64,000 nucleotides of DNA from Burkholderia sp. BCC1644 (GTDB lineage: Bacteria > Pseudomonadota > Gammaproteobacteria > Burkholderiales > Burkholderiaceae), in NCBI RefSeq assembly GCF_902833225.1, contig NZ_CADFEI010000001.1, forward strand, positions 372,001 to 436,000. Direction: 5' to 3'. The stretch's first letter is position 1. Each line of letters opens with the position of its first letter. The position numbers were made by a program, and so were the translations under genes. The notes under the pieces are model-generated. The model ran no database searches. It was not told the origin of the DNA and saw only the letters and a list, made by a program, of their open reading frames with translations. Shown here piece by piece: positions 53,941 through 62,913 of this stretch.

Positions 53941-54771
53941 CTACGGCAGGCGTCGCAGCGCGCGCAACGTATCGAGCGCGTCCGCGCATTGGCGTGGCGT
54001 GCGCGGGCGGTCGAACTGTCGCAGCAGCAGGCCGGCCAGCAGGTTGAAATCGCGCGCCGCGTCCGGCAGCGGCGCGGCGCCGGTTGCTGCGTCCCGCCTC
54101 GGCGGCTGCGTGCGCAACATCTCCAGATCGGCCGCGGGCAGCGCGACGCCGGACTGCTGCACGCGCAGCCAGCGCGTGGACCACGCGTGCACCTGCGCGG
54201 CGACGCCGGCGCCGGGCTGCGCGGCCGACTCGCGTTGCAGCGCCAGCAGGTCGCGGGCGCACGCGTCGCGCAGCGCGTGTGGATCGAGGCCGGGCGTAGG
54301 GGCGGGCGGCGATTGCGCCGGATGCGCCAACGCGACCGGCCCGGCCGGGCGGCGGCCTGTCCTGAACGTGGCCGTGGCGACCCGTTCCGTTTCGTTCGCG
54401 TCGTCCTGATCGTCGCCCTGGTTGCCGCGCCCGCCACCGTGTCCGCCCTGGCGTTCAGGCTCGTCGCCGGACACCTCGAGTTCCGGCGGTTCGCCGGCGG
54501 CGTCGGCGCCATCCGCACCGTCGCTCGCCCCGGCGCCGCGCTTGCCGCGCGCGGCGCGCCGGCGGCGCGCAAGCCGCGCGGCCATTTTCTTCGCGCGCTG
54601 CGCCTGCACCGCATTCTGCTGGGCCTGCATGCCGCCGTGCGCGAAACGGGTGCCGCGATACAGCGTCGCGAATTGCCCGCCCGGCTTCGCGCGCGACGGT
54701 TTCGCCGACTTCTTGTGCGCGGCCGCCGCTTGCTCGGCGAGTGCGGCGGAGTGGGGGCCGATACGTGTCAT
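53941..54771 (-). CDS. hpaA: HpaA-like type III control protein
   Basis: A 276-residue, mostly hydrophilic protein. A lysine/arginine cluster at residues 61-78 (KKMAARLARRRRAARGKR) looks like a nuclear localisation signal, as in Xanthomonas HpaA. A Gly/Asp-rich linker separates it from a helical C-terminal third (FNLLAGLLLRQFDRPRTP). Its place after sctS is that of hpaA. HpaA is both a secreted substrate and a regulator of export together with HpaB. Sequence similarity is weak, so the name rests on position, size and NLS. Confidence 0.65.
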   Translation of the reverse strand: MTRIGPHSAALAEQAAAAHKKSAKPSRAKPGGQFATLYRGTRFAHGGMQAQQNAVQAQRAKKMAARLARRRRAARGKRGAGASDGADGADAAGEPPELEVSGDEPERQGGHGGGRGNQGDDQDDANETERVATATFRTGRRPAGPVALAHPAQSPPAPTPGLDPHALRDACARDLLALQRESAAQPGAGVAAQVHAWSTRWLRVQQSGVALPAADLEMLRTQPPRRDAATGAAPLPDAARDFNLLAGLLLRQFDRPRTPRQCADALDTLRALRRLP

Positions 54772-54783
54772 CCGGGCCTCGCG

Positions 54784-55047
54784 TCAGTTGGGAAACGCCG
54801 TACGCATCATCTCGTTCGCGAAATGCAGGATCGCCGCACAGGACAGCGGCGCGGCGATCACCAGCACGATCGTCACGGCGATCAGCTTGACCGCGAACGG
54901 CAGCGCCTGGTCCTGCAGCGACGTGATCGCCTGGACGAACGACACGGCAAGCCCGACCGCGGCGGCCGCGATCACGAACGGCAACGAAACCGTCAGGCAC
55001 AGCAGCATGCCCTGGGTGGCGGCGTGAACCAGCGAATCGACGTCCAT
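54784..55047 (-). CDS. sctS: SctS export-apparatus protein
   Basis: An 87-residue membrane protein with two helices (GMLLCLTVSLPFVIAAAAVGLAVSF and the second after LPFAVKL). The ITSLQDQALPFAVKL segment is characteristic of SctS/FliQ. It takes part in the membrane gate of the type III apparatus. Start ATG 55047 follows sctR by 11 bp. Position between sctR and hpaA is the normal one. Confidence 0.9.
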   Translation of the reverse strand: MDVDSLVHAATQGMLLCLTVSLPFVIAAAAVGLAVSFVQAITSLQDQALPFAVKLIAVTIVLVIAAPLSCAAILHFANEMMRTAFPN

Positions 55048-55058
55048 GGCGGCTCCGG

Positions 55059-55709
55059 TCACTTGTAGGTCAGCACGAGCCCGTGGATCAGCGCCGACCA
55101 TCCATCCATCACGACGAACAGCAGCAGCTTGAACGGGATTGCCACGTTGGTCGGCGACACCTGGTTGAGCCCCATCGACAGCAGCACGTTCGCGATGATC
55201 AGGTCGATCACGATGAAGGTCACATACAGCAGGAAGCCGATCTTGAACGCATCGGTGAGCTCGGTCAGCGTGAAGGCCGGCGCGAGCACGATCAGGTCGG
55301 TTTCCTTCAGCGCCTGCGCTTCCTCCTGCGGCCACACGATCGACGCCGAGCGGATGAAGAAGCGCTTCTCGCGCTCCTGCGTGTGCTTGATGAGGAACTG
55401 CCGGAACGGCTCGCGCGCCGCGTCGGCCGCCTGGATCACGGCCTGCGACGATTGCGGCGAGATCGTCTGGCTGCTCAGCGTCTTCGCCGCCATCATGCCG
55501 ATGGGCGCCATCACGTACACCGACACGAGGATGGCGATGCCGTTGAGCACCATGTTGGGCGGCACCTGCTGCACGCCGAGCGCGTTGCGCAGCAGGCCGA
55601 GCACGACGACCACCTTCGCGTACGACGTCACGACCATCGCGACGAACGGCAACAGGCCGATCGCGACGACGATCAGCAGCAGGCCGGACAGGTCACTGTA
55701 CTGAACCAT
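55059..55709 (-). CDS. sctR: SctR export-apparatus protein
   Basis: A 216-residue protein with four hydrophobic segments. LGLLRNALGVQQVPPNMVLNGIAI, the loop EPFRQFLIKHT and the C-terminal FIVIDLIIANVLLSMGLNQVSP are signatures of SctR/FliP. It forms the core of the export gate. The start overlaps the sctQ end by 17 bp, indicating translational coupling. Confidence 0.95.
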   Translation of the reverse strand: MVQYSDLSGLLLIVVAIGLLPFVAMVVTSYAKVVVVLGLLRNALGVQQVPPNMVLNGIAILVSVYVMAPIGMMAAKTLSSQTISPQSSQAVIQAADAAREPFRQFLIKHTQEREKRFFIRSASIVWPQEEAQALKETDLIVLAPAFTLTELTDAFKIGFLLYVTFIVIDLIIANVLLSMGLNQVSPTNVAIPFKLLLFVVMDGWSALIHGLVLTYK

Positions 55710-56001
55710 GCTCGTGCGCCATGCGGAGAATGCGGATGCCGACGTGTTCGCCGATCCCGACCAGCTCGCCGAAGCCGATCACCTGGCCGTGCGCGACGAG
55801 CTTGAGCGTCAAATCGGTGATCGCGGTCGGCAGCTCGATCACGTAGCCGGGTGCGAGCGACGACACCTCGTCGATCGTCAACGCAACGGTATCGGCGACG
55901 AACTGTACCGGCAGCTCGAGTTCGCCCACGTCGACGGCGCGTTCGCCATCGGGCGCATCGAGCCCGGCTTCCGGCGTGTCCAGGACGGTGGTTTCCGTCA
56001 T
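55693..56001 (-). other. Possible internal translation start giving SctQ-C
   Basis: The in-frame ATG at 56001 is preceded by GAAGGA about 9 bases upstream. The 102-residue product would be just the SpoA domain. Internal starts giving SctQ-C are established in Yersinia, Salmonella and others. Confidence 0.5.
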
Positions 56002-56859
56002 CACGGGTTCCTTCAACAAAGTGATCGTTCGGGGTTGCACGGCCACCGCGGCCCGGCCATGCGCGAGGCCCGCGCTGCCCCAGGTCGCGAAGGCAACGGG
56101 ATGCGGCGCGGTGTCCGCACGTGCGCCGGCGCCATGCAGCCACGCGGCGTCGAGCGACGGATCGACCACGCGCAGCAGGATGTCGCCGCTGCGCAGACGC
56201 TGCAGCGTGTCGACCGACAGCGCCTTCACGCCGAGCACGAGACTGCCCGGCACGCGCAGCGACGCGTCGAACCATCCGGCGCGCGCGGTGCGCGCCAGGC
56301 ACGTATCCAGCCACTCGATGCAGCGGCCCGGCAACTGCACGCGCGCGTCGTGCCGCTGGCCGTGCAGCGTGAACGACAGCGCGACGCTCACGCCGTGCGG
56401 ACGCGGCGCCGGCCACGCGCCGCGCCGGACCGCGACGACCTGCGCGCCGGTCAGGCCGAGCGTGTCGAGACAGCCCAGCAGCGGCCCGCACAACACGTTC
56501 GCGACGGCGTTGCGCAGCGTCAGTTCGGGGCTCGTGCGCCGTTCGGCGGCCTGGGCCTCGGACCACGCGCAGACCGACAGCGCGGGGTAGCGTTCGAGAT
56601 CGATCAACAGGTGCGCGCTCACCGGGCCGGCCGGCGTGTCGATCCGCAGCTCCGCGATCGCCGGGTCGGCGCAGTCCGGCGCACCGGTCGCGAAGCCGCA
56701 ATGAAAATCGCGCACGCCGAGCGTGTCGCGCAGGAACGCCGGCAGGCGCGCGTCGAACAGCCGGCGCGACGCGTGCGCGCTCGCCACGTCGAGCGGTGGC
56801 GGGACGAGCGGCGCGAACGATGCGCCGCCGGGAATGATCGAATGCCGAATCAGTTTCAT
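55693..56859 (-). CDS. sctQ: SctQ cytoplasmic sorting-platform protein
   Basis: A 388-residue protein. The last 80 residues form a SpoA domain (GELELPVQFVADTVALTIDEVSSLAPGYVIEL). The N-terminal 280 residues are typical in length and diversity for HrcQ. SctQ builds the cytoplasmic pods of the sorting platform. An internal ATG at 56001 with its own ribosome site suggests a second, short product (see the separate entry). Confidence 0.88.
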   Translation of the reverse strand: MKLIRHSIIPGGASFAPLVPPPLDVASAHASRRLFDARLPAFLRDTLGVRDFHCGFATGAPDCADPAIAELRIDTPAGPVSAHLLIDLERYPALSVCAWSEAQAAERRTSPELTLRNAVANVLCGPLLGCLDTLGLTGAQVVAVRRGAWPAPRPHGVSVALSFTLHGQRHDARVQLPGRCIEWLDTCLARTARAGWFDASLRVPGSLVLGVKALSVDTLQRLRSGDILLRVVDPSLDAAWLHGAGARADTAPHPVAFATWGSAGLAHGRAAVAVQPRTITLLKEPVMTETTVLDTPEAGLDAPDGERAVDVGELELPVQFVADTVALTIDEVSSLAPGYVIELPTAITDLTLKLVAHGQVIGFGELVGIGEHVGIRILRMAHEHGSVQ

Positions 56860-56939
56860 CCGTTGCCGGAAAATGCCGCCGTTGGCCCGCGCAGGCCGCC
56901 CGCCGGGCGCCGCGCTCGAGGCAATTCACGCGGGGCCGG

Positions 56940-57590
56940 CTACCACACCGTGAGACGGACGGTCCGCGGCTGCCCCCATGCCCGCAGCATCGTGTCGAGC
57001 TCCTGCTCGAGCGCGACGCTGTGCGCCAAGAGTAACTGTCGTGCTTCGCGATCCTGCGTATCGAACCGAAGCTGCAGGTCGAAATGCGAAAGCGACACGT
57101 GCAGCTCGGTGGCCGTCAGGATCCGGTCGTTCAGCACGACATGGGCTTCCCATTGCCCGCCGGCCGCGACGGCGGGATCGCCGCAGAACGCCGCGATCTC
57201 GCGCGACAGCACGCCGAGCAGCCCAAGGTGATCGCGCTGCTCCTGCAGCGTGACCGTCGCGATCGGCGCGGCGGCGCTCGCGATGCGCGCGGCGATGGCC
57301 CGGCATTCGGCCAGCTCGGCGGGTGTCGGTGCGGGATCGGACGCAGGGGAGTCGCGCTCGTTCGAGATCAGCGGAAAATGCTCCGCACGCCCGGACGACG
57401 GATCGGATTCCTCGGACGGATCGTCCTGCTGGAGCGACGCGGGCGGGGCATCGGACACCGGGCGCACCACGGTGCGGCGCGCGGCCAGCAGCGCTGCGTA
57501 GTCGAACCTGCGCGGGCCACGCGCGGGCCGCGGGCTCGCGTCGTCCGGAGGCGGCAGCGCTTGCGCGTCGCGGCTGTCGATGCGGGGCAC
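56940..57590 (-). CDS. hpaP: HpaP-like type III substrate-specificity protein
   Basis: A 216-residue protein starting at GTG 57590, 9 bp after sctV. The N-terminal half is disordered (Pro/Ser/Asp-rich), the C-terminal half is folded (HVVLNDRILTATELHVSLSHFDLQLRFDTQD), as in the HpaP/SctP/FliK group that switches substrates. The place between sctV and sctQ is that of hpaP. Sequence identity cannot be confirmed here. Confidence 0.72.
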   Translation of the reverse strand: MPRIDSRDAQALPPPDDASPRPARGPRRFDYAALLAARRTVVRPVSDAPPASLQQDDPSEESDPSSGRAEHFPLISNERDSPASDPAPTPAELAECRAIAARIASAAAPIATVTLQEQRDHLGLLGVLSREIAAFCGDPAVAAGGQWEAHVVLNDRILTATELHVSLSHFDLQLRFDTQDREARQLLLAHSVALEQELDTMLRAWGQPRTVRLTVW

Positions 57591-57599
57591 GGCGCGGCG

Positions 57600-59693
57600 T
57601 CAGACGGTGATGCGGCCGATCGGGCGCAGATCGACGTGCTCGCCCAGTTCCTGGTACGAGTACACGGGCAGCCATCCGAGCTTCGCCTCGATCATCCGGC
57701 GCACGTAACGGCGGATGTCCATCGACGTGACGAGCGCGACGCCGTCGGCCGGCTGCGGTCCGACGACCGCCTGGATCTTGTCGATCAGCAGGCCGATCTC
57801 GTCCGGCGCGAGTGCCAGGAAATTGCCCGTCGGCGTCTGCTTGATCGCCTGCCGGATATGCTGTTCGATCGGCAAGTCGAGCAGCACGGCGGGCAGCGTG
57901 CGCTGGCCGCGCGTCGCGCGATGCGCGAGGAAGCGCGACAGGTCGCCGCGCACGTACTCGGTCAGCATCAGCATGTCCTTTTCCTTCGGCCCCCACGCGA
58001 TCAGGCTTTCCATGATGGTCCGCACGTTGCGGATCGAAATCTGTTCCTCGAGCAGGCGCCGCAGCACGTCGGCGATCCGCTGCGGCGGCAGCACCTTCTG
58101 GACTTCCGCGACGAGCCCCGGGTGATCCTCGCCGAGCTGCTCCAGGATCCACTGCACTTCCTGGATGCCGAGGAACTGCGTCGCATGGTGGCGCATCAGC
58201 GCGACCGACGCGTGCGCGACGACCTGCTCGGGGCCCCACGCCGGAATGCGCGCCGGGGCCTCGCGCGCGTCGACCCAGTGGGTCGGCCGGCCGCCGGGAT
58301 CGATCGGCGGCCGCGGTTCGCCCTTCGCGACCAGCGCGTCGCGCTGCTGCAGGTCCTCGGCCGACAGCGCGGCACCCGTCGCGACGCGCTCGGGCTCCGG
58401 CAGCATGACCATGCCGGCCGGCAGCTCGACCAGCAGATGCGGCACATCGTGGATCAGGATTTCCGCGTGCATCGCCGGCAGGCCCGCGTGGGTCCACATC
58501 GTGATGCCGGGAAACGGCAGCCCCAGTTCTTCCTGCAGCCGCGCGCGCTCCGCGCCGAACGACTTGTCGAGCACGGGCAGCACCAGCCGCTGCATCAGGT
58601 CGGGGGCGACACGCACGCCGATCGGGCAGGCGAACTGCGGCGCGCGCGTCATGATCGCGGGCGTGTCGGCCTTCGCCCCCGAACGCTGCATCGCCTGCAA
58701 TCCGTCCTGGGCCGGCGCGTGCTCCGACTGCCTGTCGTTCAGCTTGTACGCGATGAACGCGAGGATCCCGGACAGCAGCAGGAACAGCACGACGGGGAAG
58801 CCGGGCACCAGCGCGAAGCCGAGCAGCAGCAGCGCGGCGAAATACAGCGCGCGCGAACTCGAGCCGAGCTGACGGCCGATTTCCTCGCCGAGCGAACGCG
58901 GTTTGTGGCTGCGCTCGTCCGCGACCCGCGTGATCATCACGCCGGCCGCGACCGACAGCAGCAGCGACGGGATCTGCGACACCATCGCATCGCCGACCGA
59001 CAGCACCGAGAAGCGGTTCGCCGCCTCGCCCGCGCTCATCCCGTGATAGGCGACACCGACCGCGATGCCCGCGACGATGTTGATGGTCGTGATCAGGAGG
59101 CCGGCGATCGCATCGCCTTTCACGAATTTCATCGCGCCATCCATCCCGCCGTGCAACTGGCTCTCGATGGCCAGCGTCGCGCGCCGGTGGCGCGCTTCTT
59201 CCGGGCTCAGCAGGTTCGCGCGCAGGTCGGCGTCGATGCTCATCTGCTTGCCCGGCATCGCATCGAGCGTGAAGCGCGCGCCGACCTCGGCCACGCGCTC
59301 CGAGCCCTTCGCGATCACGATGAACTGCACGGTCGTGATGATGATGAACACGACCAGCCCGACGACGAGGTTGCCGCCCACCACCAGCTTGCCGAAGCTG
59401 TCAATGATGTTGCCGGCCTCGGCATGCAGCAGGATCGACTTGGTCGACGCGATGTTCAGCGAGAGCCGGTAGAGCGTCGTGAACAGCAGCAGCGACGGAA
59501 AGGCGGACAGCGACACGATGTCCGGCACGTACATCGTGACCATCAGCAGCGTGACGCTGATCGTGATGTTGATCGCGAGCAGGATGTCGATCAGCTCGGG
59601 CGGCAGCGGCAGGATCATCAGCGAGATGATCGCGGTCACCAGCAGCGCGATGCCGATTTCGCCGCCTGCCGGGAACTTGAGGGCCTTGAACAT
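57600..59693 (-). CDS. sctV: SctV export-gate protein
   Basis: A 697-residue protein of the FlhA/SctV family. The N-terminal half has about eight helices (IGIALLVTAIISLMILPLPPEL, MFKALKFPAGGE start) and the FHIPEP-type region GARFTLDAMPGKQMSIDADLRAN. The cytoplasmic half forms the nonameric ring. It binds chaperone-substrate complexes. ATG 59693 is 8 bp after sctU. Length is normal. Confidence 0.95.
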   Translation of the reverse strand: MFKALKFPAGGEIGIALLVTAIISLMILPLPPELIDILLAINITISVTLLMVTMYVPDIVSLSAFPSLLLFTTLYRLSLNIASTKSILLHAEAGNIIDSFGKLVVGGNLVVGLVVFIIITTVQFIVIAKGSERVAEVGARFTLDAMPGKQMSIDADLRANLLSPEEARHRRATLAIESQLHGGMDGAMKFVKGDAIAGLLITTINIVAGIAVGVAYHGMSAGEAANRFSVLSVGDAMVSQIPSLLLSVAAGVMITRVADERSHKPRSLGEEIGRQLGSSSRALYFAALLLLGFALVPGFPVVLFLLLSGILAFIAYKLNDRQSEHAPAQDGLQAMQRSGAKADTPAIMTRAPQFACPIGVRVAPDLMQRLVLPVLDKSFGAERARLQEELGLPFPGITMWTHAGLPAMHAEILIHDVPHLLVELPAGMVMLPEPERVATGAALSAEDLQQRDALVAKGEPRPPIDPGGRPTHWVDAREAPARIPAWGPEQVVAHASVALMRHHATQFLGIQEVQWILEQLGEDHPGLVAEVQKVLPPQRIADVLRRLLEEQISIRNVRTIMESLIAWGPKEKDMLMLTEYVRGDLSRFLAHRATRGQRTLPAVLLDLPIEQHIRQAIKQTPTGNFLALAPDEIGLLIDKIQAVVGPQPADGVALVTSMDIRRYVRRMIEAKLGWLPVYSYQELGEHVDLRPIGRITV

Positions 59694-59701
59694 CGGAACG
59701 C

Positions 59702-60763
59702 TCAGTGAAGGGGTGGGGTGGAGGGCGAACCGATCGCGTCGACCCAGCGCAGGATCGCGGCGACCGTCTCGAACAGCTCTTCCGGGATCGGCTGGTTCAG
59801 CGTGACCTTGTACAGCGCGCGCGCGACGGGCGGGTTGCCGATGATCGGCACGCCGGCGTCGCGCGCCGCGCGCCGCAGCGAGGCCGCGTCCGCATCCATG
59901 CCTTTCGCGATCACGACGGGCAGCGGGTGTTCGTCGGGCGCATAACGCACCGCGACCGCGAAGTGGGTCGGATTGACGACCAGCACGTTGGCCAGGCCCA
60001 CGCGCGGCTTCGGCGGCGTGCTCGCCAGCTCGCGCGCGAGGCGGCGGCGCTCGCCCTTGAGTTCGGGGCTGCCTTCCTGCTCCTTGTGCTCGCGCTTCAC
60101 TTCGTCCTTGCTCATCTTCATCTTCTTGATGAACAGGAAGCGCTGCAGCTTGATGTCGACGGAGCCGACCAGCAGGAAAATGCCGACGGAAATCGCGCCG
60201 AGCTTCGCCAGCATGTCCCAGAACATCAGCGACAGCCCGCCGAGCGGCTGGTAGATCGATCCGACCACGAGCGGGAACAGCCACTTGATCGACTGCCACA
60301 TCACCCAGCCGAGGATGATCGCCTTGACGACCATCTTTGCGCAGTCGATCAGGCTCTTCGCGGAAAAGATCCGCTTGATGCCGCTCGCCGGATTCACCGT
60401 CTGCATGTTCGGCGTGACCGGCTTGGTCGCGATGCGGAAACCGGCCTGCGCGACGGAGCCGGCCGTCGACGCCAGCGCGGCGGCGAACACGCACGGCACG
60501 ACCAGCTTCAGCGCGGTGCCGCCGAGCCGGAACAGGTCGGCGTGCATGCGCTCCAGCGTGCGGTCCTGTGCGACGAACGACAGCGGGATCGACACGAGCT
60601 CGTGCAGCCCGTCGCGAAACAGCGGCACCGTCGCGACCAGCGCGATCAGCGCACCGGCCATCGACAGCGCGTCGGAGAAATCGGTACTGCGCGAGACCTC
60701 GCCGTCCTTGCGCGCGTCCTCGAGTTTCTTGTCGGTGGGCTGTTCGGTCTTTTCGTCGCTCAT
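59702..60763 (-). CDS. sctU: SctU export-switch protein
   Basis: A 353-residue protein with four membrane helices and the autocleavage motif N264-P-T-H. The start MSDEKTEQPTDKKLEDARKDGEVSRS is the family signature. Cleavage between Asn and Pro lets the system switch from early to late substrates. It is the first gene of the leftward operon, preceded by a perfect hrpII box. No ribosome site of good quality is seen before ATG 60763. Confidence 0.95.
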   Translation of the reverse strand: MSDEKTEQPTDKKLEDARKDGEVSRSTDFSDALSMAGALIALVATVPLFRDGLHELVSIPLSFVAQDRTLERMHADLFRLGGTALKLVVPCVFAAALASTAGSVAQAGFRIATKPVTPNMQTVNPASGIKRIFSAKSLIDCAKMVVKAIILGWVMWQSIKWLFPLVVGSIYQPLGGLSLMFWDMLAKLGAISVGIFLLVGSVDIKLQRFLFIKKMKMSKDEVKREHKEQEGSPELKGERRRLARELASTPPKPRVGLANVLVVNPTHFAVAVRYAPDEHPLPVVIAKGMDADAASLRRAARDAGVPIIGNPPVARALYKVTLNQPIPEELFETVAAILRWVDAIGSPSTPPLH

Positions 60764-60831
60764 GGATAGGCCCGCGGCGCATCTCGGCCGGATCGGATCA
60801 AAAAGGGGCGCGCATTCGCGCCGCTGCGACG

Positions 60832-60893
60832 ACCTTAGCGCCCGCCGCACGCGGCGGGCGGGTGCGATGCGAAGCGGCGCGGCGCATGCCGAA
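60832..60893 (-). promoter_or_regulatory. hrpII box and -10 element (sctU operon)
   Basis: Minus strand: TTCG (60893-60890)-N16-TTCG (60873-60870), then 32 bp, then TAAGGT (60837-60832). All fixed positions fit the consensus. It drives sctU and the leftward genes. Confidence 0.78.
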
Positions 60894-60928
60894 GCGAGCG
60901 GCCGGCCGACGCGGCCCGCCGGGCGCGC

Positions 60929-60989
60929 TTCGCCTCGTGCGCGCTGGCTTCGCATGCGCGGCGGCGGGCCCGGACGGAATTGCTATGTT
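60929..60989 (+). promoter_or_regulatory. hrpII/PIP box and -10 element (hrpB1 operon)
   Basis: TTCGC at 60929 and TTCGC at 60949 match both TTCG-N16-TTCG and TTCGC-N15-TTCGC. TATGTT at 60984-60989 follows after 31 bp. It drives hrpB1 and the rightward genes. Confidence 0.8.
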
Positions 60990-61075
60990 GGCAGGCGTCG
61001 GCATGCATCCGACGGCGCGCCGCCCGCCGCACGACCGGCCGGCCCGTTTCCCTCTCATCGCAGGAGTGCGTTGCC

Positions 61076-61648
61076 ATGACCGTAGACACGCCCGAATACC
61101 TGAACTGCAGCCCGGAATTCATCGGCGGGCTGATCGAGACCGTCTCCGTGGCGCTGCTGGACAATTTTCCGAACACGCCCGTCGACCTGTTCGACATCGA
61201 ACAGGTGATCGACGCGCTGCGGCTGCTGCGCCCGCGCGTGGTCGAGATCGATGCGCTCGACGGCCTCCTTCGCATGGCGAAGGGACAGTGGCAGGAAGCG
61301 AACCAGGTCCTGCTGCGGGTGATCGAGATGCGTCCGCAGTTCGGCTATGCGAAGGCGCTGCTCGCCTTCTCGCTGTCGTCGATGGGCGATCCGTCGTGGC
61401 GGCAGATCGCAACCGAGGCGCTCGCGGACGATCCGGACAACAAGGACACGCGAGCACTGGTGCGGGCGCTCGAAGTGAAGGACGAGGTCGATCGCGCGAT
61501 CCGCGAGCATCGTCCGGGCCAGCCGTTCGTCGCCCCGGCTTCGCTCGAGGAAGCCGGTGCAAGCGCCGACGAACCGGAGCACACTGCGCAGCACGACCCC
61601 GCACCGGCGGCCGAGATGTTCCACGGCGGCGCATTCCTGCGCGCGTAA
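61076..61648 (+). CDS. hrpB1: HrpB1/HrpK family type III protein
   Basis: A 190-residue protein. NCSPEFIGGLIETVSVALLDNFP and DIEQVIDALRLLRPRVVEIDALDGLLRMAKGQWQEA form the tetratricopeptide-like helical core of HrpB1/HrpK. In Xanthomonas it is a periplasmic protein that binds peptidoglycan and is needed for assembly. AGGAG precedes ATG 61076. The C-terminal 30 residues are an acidic tail. Confidence 0.85.
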   Translation: MTVDTPEYLNCSPEFIGGLIETVSVALLDNFPNTPVDLFDIEQVIDALRLLRPRVVEIDALDGLLRMAKGQWQEANQVLLRVIEMRPQFGYAKALLAFSLSSMGDPSWRQIATEALADDPDNKDTRALVRALEVKDEVDRAIREHRPGQPFVAPASLEEAGASADEPEHTAQHDPAPAAEMFHGGAFLRA

Positions 61649-61663
61649 CCCGGAGACGCCGAC

Positions 61664-62056
61664 ATGTCCATCGATCCCGTCAGCCAGCTCGCACCGGCCG
61701 CCCTCGACGCAGCAGCGTCAACACCCTCGGCCGCATCCCCCGCGACGGCCGAACTCGGCGACAAGTTCAGTACGCTGATGGCGCGCGCGCCGATGGCGCC
61801 GCCCGAGCACGCAGGCAGCCATCTGTCGTCGTCGGTATCGAAAGCCATCGAGGCGCAGGACGTGCAGTTCCGGCACACGATCGAGGATGTCGGCAAGCTG
61901 ACGGCCGACCTGCCGGGCATGTCGATGACGGAGATGACCCAGCGCACCATCCAGATGATGTACGAGATGACCAGCATGCAGATGAACATGCAGGTCAAGA
62001 TGAGCCTGGCTGAATCGTCGAAATCGTCGGTGCAGACGCTGATGAAGAACCAATGA
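61664..62056 (+). CDS. hrpB2: HrpB2-like inner rod / early substrate
   Basis: A 130-residue protein, disordered at first, with a C-terminal helix rich in methionine (QRTIQMMYEMTSMQMNMQVKMSLAE) and ending SSVQTLMKNQ. This is the HrpB2/HrpJ pattern; HrpB2 is an early secreted protein and inner-rod component, and its C terminus resembles SctI. It is the second gene of the rightward operon. GGAGA precedes ATG 61664. Confidence 0.85.
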   Translation: MSIDPVSQLAPAALDAAASTPSAASPATAELGDKFSTLMARAPMAPPEHAGSHLSSSVSKAIEAQDVQFRHTIEDVGKLTADLPGMSMTEMTQRTIQMMYEMTSMQMNMQVKMSLAESSKSSVQTLMKNQ

Positions 62057-62127
62057 GTCCCGTGGTCCGCCGGCGTGCGGAGCGGAACGTCGCGAACGGC
62101 AGTGCCCGAAGGGCGGGTGGCAATCCC

Positions 62128-62910
62128 ATGAAGTCGAATCGTCCCGTGGCGCGCATTGCGGTCGTCGCGCTGTGCATCGTGCTGCTCGGCGGATGCAAGA
62201 AGGAACTGTACGGCAATCTCACCGAGCAGGACGCGAACGAGATGCTGGTCGCGCTGCTGGAGCAGGGCGTGTCCGCGAGCAAGGACAGCCCGGACGGCGG
62301 CAAGAACTGGATGCTCAACGTCGACGACGCGCAGGTCGTGCGCGCGATGGAGGTGCTGCGCGCGCGCGGGCTGCCGCACAGCAAGTTCAACGACCTCGGC
62401 GAGCTGTTCAAGAAGGACGGCCTCGTGTCGACGCCGACCGAGGAGCGCGTGCGCTTCGTGTACGGCATCTCGCAGGAACTGTCGTCGACGCTGTCGAAGA
62501 TCGACGGCGTGCTGGTCGCGCGCGTGCAGATCGTGCTGCCGAACAACGACCCGCTCGCGCAGGAGATCAAGCCGTCGTCCGCCGCCGTGTTCATCAAGTA
62601 CCGGCCGGACGCGGACATCAACACGCTGATCCCGCAGATCAAGACGCTCGTGATGCACAGCGTCGAAGGGCTGACCTACGACCACGTGAGCGTCACGACG
62701 GTCGCCGCCGATCCGGTCGAGCTGTCGAAATACACGCCGCCCGCGTCGAACCCGTGGTGGATGGTCGCGCTCGGCGCAGCCGTCGCGGCGCTCCTCGCGG
62801 GCGCCGGCTTCGCCGCGTACCGGTTCGGTGCGAAACGCGGCGCGCCGTCGCTGCAGGGCTGGCTCGACGCGTTCGCCGGGCGTTTCCGGCCGGCCCGCAA
62901 GGAGCCGTAG
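62128..62910 (+). CDS. sctJ: SctJ inner-membrane ring lipoprotein
   Basis: A 260-residue lipoprotein. The signal sequence MKSNRPVARIAVVALCIVLLGGC ends in a lipobox. GLPHSKFNDLGELFKKDGLVSTPTEERVRFVYGISQ and ARVQIVLPNND are the conserved ring-building domains, and a C-terminal membrane helix (WWMVALGAAVAALLAGAGFAAYRF) follows. SctJ forms the inner ring with SctD. ATG 62128 gives the best signal peptide; ATG 62053 overlaps the hrpB2 stop and is an alternative start. Confidence 0.93.
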   Translation: MKSNRPVARIAVVALCIVLLGGCKKELYGNLTEQDANEMLVALLEQGVSASKDSPDGGKNWMLNVDDAQVVRAMEVLRARGLPHSKFNDLGELFKKDGLVSTPTEERVRFVYGISQELSSTLSKIDGVLVARVQIVLPNNDPLAQEIKPSSAAVFIKYRPDADINTLIPQIKTLVMHSVEGLTYDHVSVTTVAADPVELSKYTPPASNPWWMVALGAAVAALLAGAGFAAYRFGAKRGAPSLQGWLDAFAGRFRPARKEP

Positions 62911-62913
62911 GCG

